Shown here: positions 56,307 to 64,000 of the stretch, piece after piece | Position numbering within the stretch: the stretch's first letter is position 1 | Layout: every line of letters begins with the position of its first letter | From: Pirellulales bacterium | Lineage (GTDB): Bacteria > Planctomycetota > Planctomycetia > Pirellulales > JAEUIK01 | Length of the DNA: 64,000 bases | Direction: 5' to 3' | Assembly (NCBI GenBank): GCA_019636335.1 | Contig: JAHBXR010000019.1 | Location: 62,001 to 126,000, forward strand | Translations under genes and position numbers: made by a program | Notes under the pieces: model-generated | What the model was told of the DNA's origin: nothing | Database searches by the model: none | Seen by the model: only the letters and a program-made list of their open reading frames with translations

Positions 56307-56525
56307 ACAGAACGAAACAAAGAGCCGTGCTAGCGGTGCTGGCGGCAGAACTCGCCACCACGAGCGGCGAAAATTGCCGATCGCGGCGCAGCACCGACAA
56401 GACATCGAACGCATGACAGCAAGCACGGACCGCCGTGCGGACGACCGCAACCTGCCATCGCACAACAGTTTCGCAAAATCGTACTCGTTGAGGATGCCTC
56501 GAACCACATGCACCACTGTCCGCTC

Positions 56526-56541
56526 CGGCATTCGATTTGCA
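56526..56541 (+). promoter_or_regulatory. Sigma-54 promoter candidate of the flgB operon
   Basis: CGGCATTCGATTTGCA has GG (-24) and GC (-12) at the required 12-nt spacing and a complete TTTGCA -12 element; the -24 half matches GGCA. Transcription would start near 56553, about 45 nt before the flgB ATG. A second, weaker alignment (TTGGC from 56551) overlaps it downstream. The rest of the 291-nt gap shows no gene. Confidence 0.6.
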
Positions 56542-56597
56542 ATGAGTGACTTGGCGTAAGCCGCGCGAGACAGGTCCGCGGCAGGAGGTTAGGAAAC

Positions 56598-57005
56598 ATG
56601 GCCCAATCAATGTTCGACGCGACGGCAATCCCCGTCACCGAGATGGCGGTTGTCTTCACCCAGACGCGACAGCAGTTGCTGGCGAGCAATCTGGCGAACT
56701 TCGACACGCCCGGTTACAAGACTCGCGACCTGTCTCCCGTGCGGTTTCAAAAGCACCTGCGCGAGGCGATTCGCGAGCGCGACACGGGCGGCGCCCCGAT
56801 CACGCTCGCTTCGCTCCGCGGCGGACGAGCGGCGCGCGACGGCAATCACTCGATGCTGACGTTCCTGCACCACGACAAGACGGACGTGATTGTGGAAGAA
56901 TCGGTCGCCGAGATGGCCAAGAACCAAATGCTGCACAACACGGCCCTGGCGATCATGAACAACCAGTTCCGCTTGCTGCAAGCAGCGATTTCCGAACGAG
57001 CCTGA
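56598..57005 (+). CDS. flgB: Flagellar basal-body rod protein FlgB
   Basis: 135 residues with GGAGG upstream. It has the N-terminal rod signature QQLLASNLANFDTPGYKTRDL (NLAN...PGY) and the C-terminal helix MAKNQMLHNTALAIMNNQFR, both typical of FlgB. It forms the proximal rod and is exported by the flagellar type III apparatus without a signal peptide. It is the first structural gene of the operon. Confidence 0.95.
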   Translation: MAQSMFDATAIPVTEMAVVFTQTRQQLLASNLANFDTPGYKTRDLSPVRFQKHLREAIRERDTGGAPITLASLRGGRAARDGNHSMLTFLHHDKTDVIVEESVAEMAKNQMLHNTALAIMNNQFRLLQAAISERA

Positions 57006-57072
57006 TCGAAACCAGAGACGAAACCCGCGGCGCATGGCGGCGCCCGACTAAGGGGAAGAAAGGACAGCAAGG

Positions 57073-57495
57073 ATGCTCGCTTCCTTCGATATCAGCACGA
57101 GCGCACTGGTCGCACAGCGCCAGCGGCTGGATGCTATCTCGAGCAACATGGCCAACCTGTTCACGACCCGCAACGAGGCGGGAGAGAAGGTGCCTTTTCA
57201 GCCACGCTACGTGGTGTTCGAGTCGGAACCGGTGCCGGGCGGATCGGCCGCGGCTCGAGGCGTACGCGTCAGTTCGGTCGAGATCGATCCGATCGAGCCG
57301 CGCTACAAGTACGATCCCGGTCATCCCGACGCCATCACCGAGGGAGACAAAAAAGGGTACGTCGCGCTGCCCAACATCGACATGACCGAGCAGTTCGTCG
57401 ATGCGATCGAGGCGACCCGTTCGTACGAAGCAAACGTCGGTGCGATCGAGATCAGCAAGGATCTCGTCAATCGCACGCTGAATATCCTGGCCTAA
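57073..57495 (+). CDS. flgC: Flagellar basal-body rod protein FlgC
   Basis: 140 residues. The N terminus SALVAQRQRLDAISSNMANL and the C terminus EQFVDAIEATRSYEANVGAI match FlgC rod proteins, with a short central domain containing YKYDPGHPDA and GYVALPNIDM, also typical. 67 nt follow flgB. Confidence 0.96.
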   Translation: MLASFDISTSALVAQRQRLDAISSNMANLFTTRNEAGEKVPFQPRYVVFESEPVPGGSAAARGVRVSSVEIDPIEPRYKYDPGHPDAITEGDKKGYVALPNIDMTEQFVDAIEATRSYEANVGAIEISKDLVNRTLNILA

Positions 57496-57545
57496 CGAGA
57501 TTGGTTTGACGCGCTGTCCCGACCCAGGGCAGCCAAGGAGCGACG

Positions 57546-57860
57546 ATGGCCCACGCGATCAACTCTCACCTTCCTTCGCAGATAGCGCTGCCGCCGCAGC
57601 CGGGTGCGCTGGCGTCGCCGGGCGCCGAGGCGGCGGGAGGTCCCTCGTTCAAGAACGTGCTGCTCGATTCGATCGAGCAAGTGAACACGATGCAGCAGGA
57701 AGCGGACCGCGCGGTCGAGTCGCTCATGACCGGTGGAGACGCCACGGCGGCCGAGGTGCTCACCGCGGTGCAAAAGGCCGATATGGCCTTCCGCATGGCG
57801 ATGCAGATTCGCACGAAGCTGCTGGCGGCTTATGAAGAGGTGAAGAATATCCGCGTCTAG
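57546..57860 (+). CDS. fliE: Flagellar hook-basal body protein FliE
   Basis: 104 residues. The C-terminal half has the FliE signature: FKNVLLDSIEQVNTMQQEA, AAEVLTAVQKADMAFRMAMQ and RTKLLAAYEEVKNIRV. FliE joins the MS ring to the rod. It is 50 nt after flgC, in the standard flgB-flgC-fliE order. Confidence 0.95.
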   Translation: MAHAINSHLPSQIALPPQPGALASPGAEAAGGPSFKNVLLDSIEQVNTMQQEADRAVESLMTGGDATAAEVLTAVQKADMAFRMAMQIRTKLLAAYEEVKNIRV

Positions 57861-57978
57861 ACCCGACCCTGTCACGCGGTGAATCGGCCCGTCAAGGATG
57901 ATTGCTGTCCGCGCGCGGCCAATGAGCCACTTTAAAGAACGGTGAACTCACGCATTCCGGGCTTCCGTTGGACGCCCT

Positions 57979-57994
57979 TGGCTTAGTGGTTGTG
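57979..57994 (+). promoter_or_regulatory. Weak sigma-54-like element before fliF
   Basis: TGGCTTAGTGGTTGTG has a TGGC -24 half and TTGT in place of TTGC in the -12 half, 27 nt before the fliF ATG in a 160-nt gap. An internal promoter is possible, but the -12 mismatch and short leader make it doubtful. Confidence 0.25.
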
Positions 57995-58020
57995 CGGAAC
58001 GGAATAGTGGAGCTTCCAGC

Positions 58021-59664
58021 ATGGATTTTCTGAACAAGGCCCTCGCGCAGGCGAACGAGCTGTTCCGCTCGATGACTCCCGGTGCGCGGATCACGGCGGG
58101 CCTGTTGCTGGTCCTGGTGGTCGTGAGCCTGGCTTATTTGTTTCGCGGCAATGTGGCGGGCCCGGATGTCTTCCTCATGAATGGGCATCCCTTTCCCAGC
58201 ACGGAGCTGCCCAAGGCGATCGCCGCGCTCGGCCAGGCTGGACTGAGCGACTTTGAAGTCGAAAACAACATGATCCGTATCCCGCGCGGCAAGCAAGCGG
58301 CGTACATCGCGGCGCTGGCCGACGGCAATGCCCTGCCCACGGGCTTCGGCGAATTCCTGCTGCGGACCATCAAGGACACCGGTCCCTTCACGACGTCGGA
58401 AGAGCGCGACGAGTTGATGAAAGTGGCCAAGCAACAGGTGCTGGCCGACACGATTCACAAGATGTCGGGCATCGAAGCGGCCACGGTCCTGTTCGATACG
58501 CAGAATCGCCGCGGTTTGCGTGGCGATGCGGTGGCCACGGCCATGGTCAGCGTGCAGCCGACCGGCTCGCTGCCTCTCGACGAAGAACGCGTGCGATCGA
58601 TTCGCAACCTGGTGGCGGGAGCCATCGCCGGCCTGCTGCCCCGACAGGTGACCGTCGTGGACCGCAGCACCGGCAAGAGTTGGTCGGGAGATTCCAGCGA
58701 CGGTGGATCGGCCACCGACGATGCCTACTTTACCCGCATGCGAGCCTATCAGGACCAGTACAAGCGAGAAATCCTCGACATGCTCTCGCTGGTGCGCGGC
58801 GCCACGGTGAGCGTGAACGTCGAACTCGACCCTCACCGCATCCGACGCGAGTCGGACGTGAAGGTCGATCCGAAGGCGGTCGCTACCTCGATCCGAGAGA
58901 ACACCTCCTCGTCGCTCACCGAGTCGGCGGGGCCGGCCGGGCGCCCGGGCTTCGCGGCGCAAGGGCCCAATCGGCCGGCCGGGTTGGCGGGCGGAGCGGC
59001 CACACCGACCACGCGCTCGCAAGATGAAACCTCGGATACAGAAACACAAAATGTCGTTTCACACACCAGTGGCCAAACCGAGATCGTCGGCCTGACGCCC
59101 CGCCGCGTCACCGTGTCGATCGGTATTCCGAGCCGCTATCTCGAGGAGTTGTGGCGCCGCCAGAATCCCACGCCCGCCGGCGAAGAGCCCAAGCAACCTA
59201 CCGACGCCGACCTGGCCACGATCTTCCAGGAAGAGTCCGTGCGCATTCGCAGCGCGGTGGCGAACGTCGTGCCGCAAGACAACACGTTGCCGCTCGAGCA
59301 GATGGTGGCGGTGAATCGCTTTATCTCGCTGACCGATCCGCCGCTCGCGGTCCCCGGCTTTTCGGATCAGGCCTTGGCCTGGCTCTCGAACTACTGGACG
59401 ACGATCGGCACGTTTGGCCTGGCTGGGTTCAGCTTGTTGATGCTCCGCTCGATGGTCCGCTCGGCGCCGGCGGCCGAGCCGATGCCCGCCGAGGTGAATC
59501 TGCCGGACGAAACGAACGACGAGGCGCCCAAGCCCGCTCCGCCGATCATCAAGCGCCGTCTCGAGTCGGGCCCCTCGCTGCAGGATGAACTGGGAGAGAT
59601 GGTGCGTGAAAACCCCGACGCCGCGGCGAACATCCTTCGCTCCTGGATTGGCAACGTCAACTAG
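58021..59664 (+). CDS. fliF: Flagellar MS-ring protein FliF
   Basis: 547 residues with the two membrane helices of FliF, one N-terminal (ITAGLLLVLVVVSLAYLF, about 22-40) and one C-terminal (TIGTFGLAGFSLLML). The periplasmic YscJ/FliF ring-building domains lie between, with ALGQAGLSDFEVENNMIRIP and the GAIAGLLPRQVTVVD-type segment. The C-terminal tail PSLQDELGEMVRENPDAAAN should bind FliG. A disordered Gly/Pro/Ala-rich linker (about 290-330) interrupts the periplasmic part. Confidence 0.96.
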   Translation: MDFLNKALAQANELFRSMTPGARITAGLLLVLVVVSLAYLFRGNVAGPDVFLMNGHPFPSTELPKAIAALGQAGLSDFEVENNMIRIPRGKQAAYIAALADGNALPTGFGEFLLRTIKDTGPFTTSEERDELMKVAKQQVLADTIHKMSGIEAATVLFDTQNRRGLRGDAVATAMVSVQPTGSLPLDEERVRSIRNLVAGAIAGLLPRQVTVVDRSTGKSWSGDSSDGGSATDDAYFTRMRAYQDQYKREILDMLSLVRGATVSVNVELDPHRIRRESDVKVDPKAVATSIRENTSSSLTESAGPAGRPGFAAQGPNRPAGLAGGAATPTTRSQDETSDTETQNVVSHTSGQTEIVGLTPRRVTVSIGIPSRYLEELWRRQNPTPAGEEPKQPTDADLATIFQEESVRIRSAVANVVPQDNTLPLEQMVAVNRFISLTDPPLAVPGFSDQALAWLSNYWTTIGTFGLAGFSLLMLRSMVRSAPAAEPMPAEVNLPDETNDEAPKPAPPIIKRRLESGPSLQDELGEMVRENPDAAANILRSWIGNVN

Positions 59665-59676
59665 TCGAGCTATCCC

Positions 59677-60723
59677 ATGAGTCAGTCAATGAACCACCCT
59701 CCGCTGCGCAAGGCCGCCATACTGGTCGCCAGTCTCGACCGCGAGACGGCCGATCGCCTGGTCGCGTCGATGCCTGCGGAAGAGGCCGATCGCCTCTACG
59801 CGGAGATGGCGCGCCTGGGCGAGATCGACCCCGTCGAACAACGCACGATCATCGACGAGTTCTTCCGCGGCTCGCCCCCGTCCGCCGTCGGAGGCGATAC
59901 GCTCGAGTTGAGCTCGACCGTCGAACAGCAGCTTGCCGCGAACACCGTCATGCGGATTGACGAAGCGGCGGCGATGCCCCTGCCGAATTTCGAGCCGCTG
60001 CGGTCGACGGACGCGGCGACCCTCGCGTCGATCCTGGCCGACGAGCGACCGCAAATCGTAGCGCTCGTGATGTCGCAGTTGCCGCCGCTGCAGGCGGCCA
60101 CGGTGCTGCATCGCCTGGCCCCGGCCCTGCAAGCCGAGGTCATGCGCCGCCTGTCGGACCTTGACGAGCCAGATGCCCTCACGCTCTACGAAGTCGAACG
60201 CGTCCTTTCGGGACGGCTCGATCACGCGGTGCGGGCCAACAAGCGCCGAGCTACTGGATTGGCCGCGCTCGAAGGAATTCTGCAGGCCGCCGAGGGAGAC
60301 GCCTCGCGCCATCTGCTCGACAACCTCGCGCAACACGATCGTCAGCTTGCCGCACGCTTGCGTCGCGACGAGCCGCATGAGGTCGTCGCCTTACCGTTGG
60401 CCGCGCACGTCTCGTCGATGACGTACGCCGAGTTCATGCGTCTCGACGATCGCTCGCTGACGGTGGTCTTTCAATCGGCCGGCCGCGAGGTCGTGCTGCT
60501 CGCGCTGGCCGGTTCGACGCCTCAGTTCGTGGCCCGGGTTACGACCCTCTTCGGCGCCACCAGGCCGCGACAGCTCGATCAGGCGATCGAATCGCTCGGT
60601 CCGCTGCTGCTGAGCGATCTCGAGGCCGCGCAGGACGAGCTCGCGCGCCTGGCGAGCGAGTTGCTCGACGAGGGCGTGATCGAAGGCGTCTCGCCCCGCG
60701 CGACGCTGAGCATGGCCGCCTGA
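59677..60723 (+). CDS. fliG: Flagellar motor switch protein FliG
   Basis: 348 residues. It has an N-terminal domain (RKAAILVASLDRETADRLVA) that contacts FliF, a middle domain with ILADERPQIVALVMSQLPP (the EHPQ motif here is ERPQ), and a C-terminal torque domain with a charged helix (DDRSLTVVFQSAGREVVLLA). It starts 12 nt after fliF. The family length is kept, but overall conservation is lower than usual; function as a rotor protein is expected. Confidence 0.93.
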   Translation: MSQSMNHPPLRKAAILVASLDRETADRLVASMPAEEADRLYAEMARLGEIDPVEQRTIIDEFFRGSPPSAVGGDTLELSSTVEQQLAANTVMRIDEAAAMPLPNFEPLRSTDAATLASILADERPQIVALVMSQLPPLQAATVLHRLAPALQAEVMRRLSDLDEPDALTLYEVERVLSGRLDHAVRANKRRATGLAALEGILQAAEGDASRHLLDNLAQHDRQLAARLRRDEPHEVVALPLAAHVSSMTYAEFMRLDDRSLTVVFQSAGREVVLLALAGSTPQFVARVTTLFGATRPRQLDQAIESLGPLLLSDLEAAQDELARLASELLDEGVIEGVSPRATLSMAA

Positions 60724-60766
60724 GAACCCGTTTTCATCCTACCCGCCACCCGAGCTTGCCAGTCGC

Positions 60767-61420
60767 ATGCCTGTCCTGAAGCAACACGCCGATCAGACCG
60801 TGGGAGTCCGCGGAGTCGCTTTCGACTTCGAGGATGTCAACCAGCGCGCCGGAAACTATCTCGAACAGGTACGCGGTGAGGCGGCCAAGATCGTGCGCAA
60901 GGCACAGGAAGAAGCAGACGCCATTCGCCAGCAGGCCGAGCAAGAGGGGCGCAGGGCGGGCATGGCCGCCATCGAGCAGATTGCCACCGATAAACTCGGT
61001 CAGCAGATGACCACGCTGCTGCCGGCGCTGCGCGAGGCAGTCAACGAAATCCAGCGCTCGCGGGTCGCCTTTCTGGCGAACTGGGAGCAGAGCGCCGTGC
61101 ATCTGGCCACCGCGATTGCGGCCCGCGTCGTCCGCCGCGAGTTGAAGCACCAACCCGAGATCACGCTCTCGCTCGTGCGCGAGGCCCTGGAGCTTGCCGC
61201 GGGCAGCCCCGACATTCGCATCCTGATGAATCCCCAAGACCACGAGGCGCTGGCCCCGCAAGTCAAGCGGCTGGTGGCCGAAATGGACCGCTTGGGAACG
61301 GTCAAGACGATCGCCGACGCGCGGATTTCGCGAGGTGGCTGCCGCGTCGAGACGCACTTCGGCTCGATCGATCAGCAGTTCGAGTCCCAGCTCGCGCGGA
61401 TTGAAGAAGAACTCACCTGA
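60767..61420 (+). CDS. fliH: Flagellar assembly protein FliH
   Basis: 217 residues. A long helical region (EQVRGEAAKIVRKAQEEADA) with the FliH-type heptads and Ala/Gly spacing (RQQAEQEGRRAGMAAIEQ) is followed by a C-terminal domain (VHLATAIAARVVRRELKHQP) that binds FliI. It regulates the export ATPase. The following fliI gene starts 8 nt later. Confidence 0.9.
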   Translation: MPVLKQHADQTVGVRGVAFDFEDVNQRAGNYLEQVRGEAAKIVRKAQEEADAIRQQAEQEGRRAGMAAIEQIATDKLGQQMTTLLPALREAVNEIQRSRVAFLANWEQSAVHLATAIAARVVRRELKHQPEITLSLVREALELAAGSPDIRILMNPQDHEALAPQVKRLVAEMDRLGTVKTIADARISRGGCRVETHFGSIDQQFESQLARIEEELT

Positions 61421-61427
61421 GATCGCC

Positions 61428-62789
61428 ATGCTCGCTATCGAATCACAACTCGATCAGATCATGCCGACCGCGCTCGCAGGCAGCGTGTCGCGGATCGTCG
61501 GCATGACCGCCGCCGTGGCGGGTCTGCCGGCGCCGATCGGAGCGCTCGTCGAGATCGACCGCGAGACGGGCAACCCACTCACGGCCGAAGTGATCGGCTT
61601 TCGCGAAGACCTCACGATCATTTATCCCTGGGATGATATTTCGGGCGTGCGTCGCGGGAACCGCGTGCGCATGGTCCGCACCACCCCCTGGCTGCACGTG
61701 GGAGATCAACTCCTGGGACGCGTCGTCGATGCGCAAGGACGTTGCATCGATGGCGGACCCCAGCCCGTGCTGGCCCATCGTGCCCCGCTCGATCGTACGC
61801 CCCCCGCTCCGATGCGTCGCCAGCGCATCGCCACGCCGTTGACCACGGGCGTTCGCTCGCTCGATGGCATGCTCACCTGCGGCAAGGGGCAGCGCATGGG
61901 CATCTTTGCCGGCTCCGGCGTGGGCAAAAGCAGTACCCTCGGCATGATGGCCCGCTACACCTCGGCCGACGTCAATGTCATCGGTCTGATCGGCGAACGC
62001 GGCCGCGAAGTGCGCGAGTTCATCGAACGCGATCTGGGCCCAACAGGCATGGCACGTAGCGTCGTGGTCGTCGCCACTAGCGACGCCCCCGCGGTGCTAC
62101 GCGTGCGTGCGGCTCGTACCGCCACGACCATTGCCGAATACTTCCGCGATCAGAAACGCGACGTGCTCCTGATGCTCGATTCGCTGACTCGATTCGCGCA
62201 AGCACAACGCGAGATCGGCCTGGCCGCGGGCGAACCGCCGACGACACGCGGCTTCCCCCCGTCGGTGTTTGCCATGCTGCCCAAGCTGGTCGAACGGGCT
62301 GGCTACGACGCCGAGGGCAGTATCACGGGCTTTTACTCGGTGCTCGTCGAGGCCGACGATCCGAACGAACCGATCAGCGATGCGGTGCGCGGCTTGCTCG
62401 ACGGCCATACCTGGCTGTCGCGCAAAATCGCCGCCCGCGGCCATTATCCGGCCGTCGACGTGCTCGAAAGCATCAGCCGACTGATGACCGAAGTGGCCGA
62501 CCGAGAGCACCAAGCCGCCGCGTCGATCGTCCGCGAATTGCTCTCTGCCTACCGCGAGCACGCCGACCTGATCTCGATCGGCGCCTACCGCCGCGGCAGC
62601 AACCCGACGGTCGATCTGGCGATCGCCATGGAAGGAGAGATCAATGCCTTCCTGCGGCAGGCGATGGACGAGCCGAGCAACATGGCCGACACCCGCACCG
62701 CCCTGCAGAACCTGATTCGCAGCGCGGCCCAAAAGCGACAAGCCCTATCCACCCCCGCACAAAACCCTGGCGGTCTTCGCACCGGTTGA
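61428..62789 (+). CDS. fliI: Flagellum-specific export ATPase FliI
   Basis: 453 residues from the ATG at 61428. It is an F1-beta-like ATPase with Walker A in MGIFAGSGVGKSST, the GERGREVREFIE segment, Walker B LLMLDSLTRFAQAQREIGLA and the PTTRGFPPSVF loop typical of FliI/YscN. It energises type III export together with FliH and FliJ. Length and motifs are standard. Confidence 0.97.
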   Translation: MLAIESQLDQIMPTALAGSVSRIVGMTAAVAGLPAPIGALVEIDRETGNPLTAEVIGFREDLTIIYPWDDISGVRRGNRVRMVRTTPWLHVGDQLLGRVVDAQGRCIDGGPQPVLAHRAPLDRTPPAPMRRQRIATPLTTGVRSLDGMLTCGKGQRMGIFAGSGVGKSSTLGMMARYTSADVNVIGLIGERGREVREFIERDLGPTGMARSVVVVATSDAPAVLRVRAARTATTIAEYFRDQKRDVLLMLDSLTRFAQAQREIGLAAGEPPTTRGFPPSVFAMLPKLVERAGYDAEGSITGFYSVLVEADDPNEPISDAVRGLLDGHTWLSRKIAARGHYPAVDVLESISRLMTEVADREHQAAASIVRELLSAYREHADLISIGAYRRGSNPTVDLAIAMEGEINAFLRQAMDEPSNMADTRTALQNLIRSAAQKRQALSTPAQNPGGLRTG

Positions 62790-62797
62790 ACTGAGTT

Positions 62798-63259
62798 ATG
62801 GCAGCCAACACGTTCCGCTTTCGACTGACGACCCTGCTCAAGCTCCGCGAGGCGGCGCGCGACGAGCGTCGCAACCGCCTGGCCGAGGCGCATCGCGCCG
62901 AGGATATCGTGGCAAACCGCATTCGCGAGATCGACACCGAATTGGCGGAACAACGCCGCGTGCCTGTCACGGCCACGATGCCTGGCAAACGCATCCAACT
63001 CGACTCGCTCCTCGAAGCCGAACGCTATGAGTTGTTGTTGCGCGCCGAGCGCCAGAGCGTCGAACGCCAGCGCGGCGAGATCGTCGAGGAAATCGAACGT
63101 CGCCGCCTGGCGCTGGTCGCCGCCGATCGCGAGGTGCGGATTCTCGAACGCCTGCGCGAGAATCAGGCCGAACAGTTTGCGGCCGAGATGAATCGCCGCG
63201 ATATCCAGCAGCTCGACGAAGTGGCCGCGCGGCGGTACTGGCGGGAGGATGACGAATGA
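62798..63259 (+). CDS. fliJ: Flagellar FliJ protein
   Basis: 153 residues, an antiparallel coiled coil from end to end (FRLTTLLKLREAARDERRNR, a stretch shared with FliJ/YscO proteins, then ERQSVERQRGEIVEEIERRR). It is the central stalk that links the FliI hexamer to the export gate. The stop overlaps the next start by 4 nt (ATGA). Confidence 0.9.
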   Translation: MAANTFRFRLTTLLKLREAARDERRNRLAEAHRAEDIVANRIREIDTELAEQRRVPVTATMPGKRIQLDSLLEAERYELLLRAERQSVERQRGEIVEEIERRRLALVAADREVRILERLRENQAEQFAAEMNRRDIQQLDEVAARRYWREDDE

Positions 63260-63951
63260 TCGGTCTCCTGCTGCGCGCGCTCGTCGCCCTGTTCGTCTAT
63301 AGCTGCGTCGCCACGGTGTTGTCGCTGGCCATCATCCTGGGCTACCTGATGGCTACGCAACAGCTCGACGAAGGCAAGATTTCGCAGATTTCCGCGGTCT
63401 TGCAGGGCATCGACCTTGCCAAGCTGGCCGCGCCTCCGAGTCCCGAGGCGGTGGACGCGAGCCAGGAACAAGCCTCGTACGAGGCGGTGGTCAACGCCCG
63501 AGCCGTCAAGCTGCGCGACATCGAGCTGCGGCTCATCTCGCTGCGACAAGGCTTGGGACGACTCGACGCGGATCGCATGGCGCTGACCGCGGAGAAATCC
63601 CGCCTCGACCGAGAGCGGACTACCTTCGACGAACGCTTGGCCGAGCTACAGAATTCGGCCACGTCCGAGGGTGAGAACGATGTGCGGTCGATTCTCGAAA
63701 GCGTGAAGCCGAAACAGGCCAAGGAACTGATCTTGAAGATGGTCGACAGCGGCGAGATGCAGGCCGTGGTCAACATGCTTAGCCAGATGCCGGTGACGAA
63801 GCAGGCCAAGATCGTGGCCGAATTTCGCACGCCGGAAGAGACGGAAAAACTACAAGCCATCTTGCGGCAGATTCAGTTGGGCGAACCACTGGCCAGCCTG
63901 GTGGATGAAACACGGAATCAGTCCGCACGATCGGCGCAGGAGGCGCCATAA
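63256..63951 (+). CDS. MotE-like membrane protein with coiled coil and MgtE-N-type domain
   Basis: 231 residues. One N-terminal membrane helix (LVALFVYSCVATVLSLAIIL) is followed by a coiled coil (residues about 75-135) and a helical C-terminal domain (ILESVKPKQAKELILKMVDS, VVNMLSQMPVTKQAKIVAEF) like the MgtE N-terminal fold of MotE. MotE-type proteins act as chaperones for the stator MotC or lie in fliJ-fliK intervals. The location between fliJ and the probable fliK fits. Confidence 0.8.
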   Translation: MIGLLLRALVALFVYSCVATVLSLAIILGYLMATQQLDEGKISQISAVLQGIDLAKLAAPPSPEAVDASQEQASYEAVVNARAVKLRDIELRLISLRQGLGRLDADRMALTAEKSRLDRERTTFDERLAELQNSATSEGENDVRSILESVKPKQAKELILKMVDSGEMQAVVNMLSQMPVTKQAKIVAEFRTPEETEKLQAILRQIQLGEPLASLVDETRNQSARSAQEAP

Positions 63952-63954
63952 GCC

Positions 63955-64000
63955 ATGCCGCAGTTCGCTTTCGACGGAATCTTTGCCCCGCTCAGTACGG
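63955..64000 (+). CDS. Start of next gene, probably fliK (cut by window)
   Basis: ATG at 63955, 3 nt after the preceding stop, opening with MPQFAFDGIFAPLST before the window ends. An AGGAGG lies about 14 nt upstream. The position in the operon suggests the hook-length control gene fliK, but too little sequence is present to judge the product. Confidence 0.55.
   Translation, partial: MPQFAFDGIFAPLST

Overview
The window is GC-rich, gene-dense bacterial DNA, most likely from a planctomycete (Planctomycetota, probably a Pirellulales-type lineage). The signs are a DUF1559-family secreted protein, an ECF sigma/membrane-protein pair, an exosortase with EpsI and PEP-CTERM proteins, a Tad pilus cluster and a flagellar rod/export operon in one stretch. 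No insertion sequence, CRISPR array, rRNA or plasmid/phage module was seen. One tRNA gene (Cys) is present.

Layout. 1-1267: 3' part of a sigma-54 activator gene cut by the window edge. 1274-5552 (minus): an ECF sigma factor, a one-TM partner, a secreted protein and a DUF1559 protein, ending in a clear intrinsic terminator. 5894-15405 (minus): Tad/Flp pilus genes (tadC, tadB, cpaF, cpaE, tadG-like, cpaB, tadE-like, prepilin peptidase, pilin). The pilin has its own terminator and a good sigma-54 promoter; no secretin gene is present. 16013-29591: an exosortase locus, comprising two proteins of unknown role, a 1338-residue TPR protein, EpsI and exosortase (all minus), and a divergent 1215-residue PEP-CTERM protein built from about 119-residue tandem repeats and closed by a strong terminator.

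29907-44989: mixed chromosomal genes. These are an acyl-ACP synthetase remnant, a transglutaminase-like protein, class III and class IV aminotransferases, a membrane protein plus SGNH protein, a small Cys-rich exported protein, an alpha/beta hydrolase, a Gfo/Idh/MocA oxidoreductase, tRNA-Cys, a CxxCH/toroid protein, an enolase-superfamily enzyme, an SDR and an SRPBCC protein. 45035-48768 (minus): an ABC exporter pair with complementary degenerate ATP sites, divergent from an amidase (49077) across a 20-bp perfect palindrome. 50020-50763: an alpha/beta hydrolase with Asp in the nucleophile elbow.

51023-64000 (plus): a TPR protein, a FlgN-like chaperone, a FleS/FleR-type sigma-54 two-component pair, then flgB-flgC-fliE-fliF-fliG-fliH-fliI-fliJ, a MotE-like gene and the start of a probable fliK. 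A sigma-54 promoter candidate lies between the regulator genes and flgB, which fits FleR-type control of the operon. The strongest leads are the exosortase locus with its repeat protein, the sigma-54 sites at the pilin and flgB genes, the ABC heterodimer, and several genes with altered catalytic motifs.
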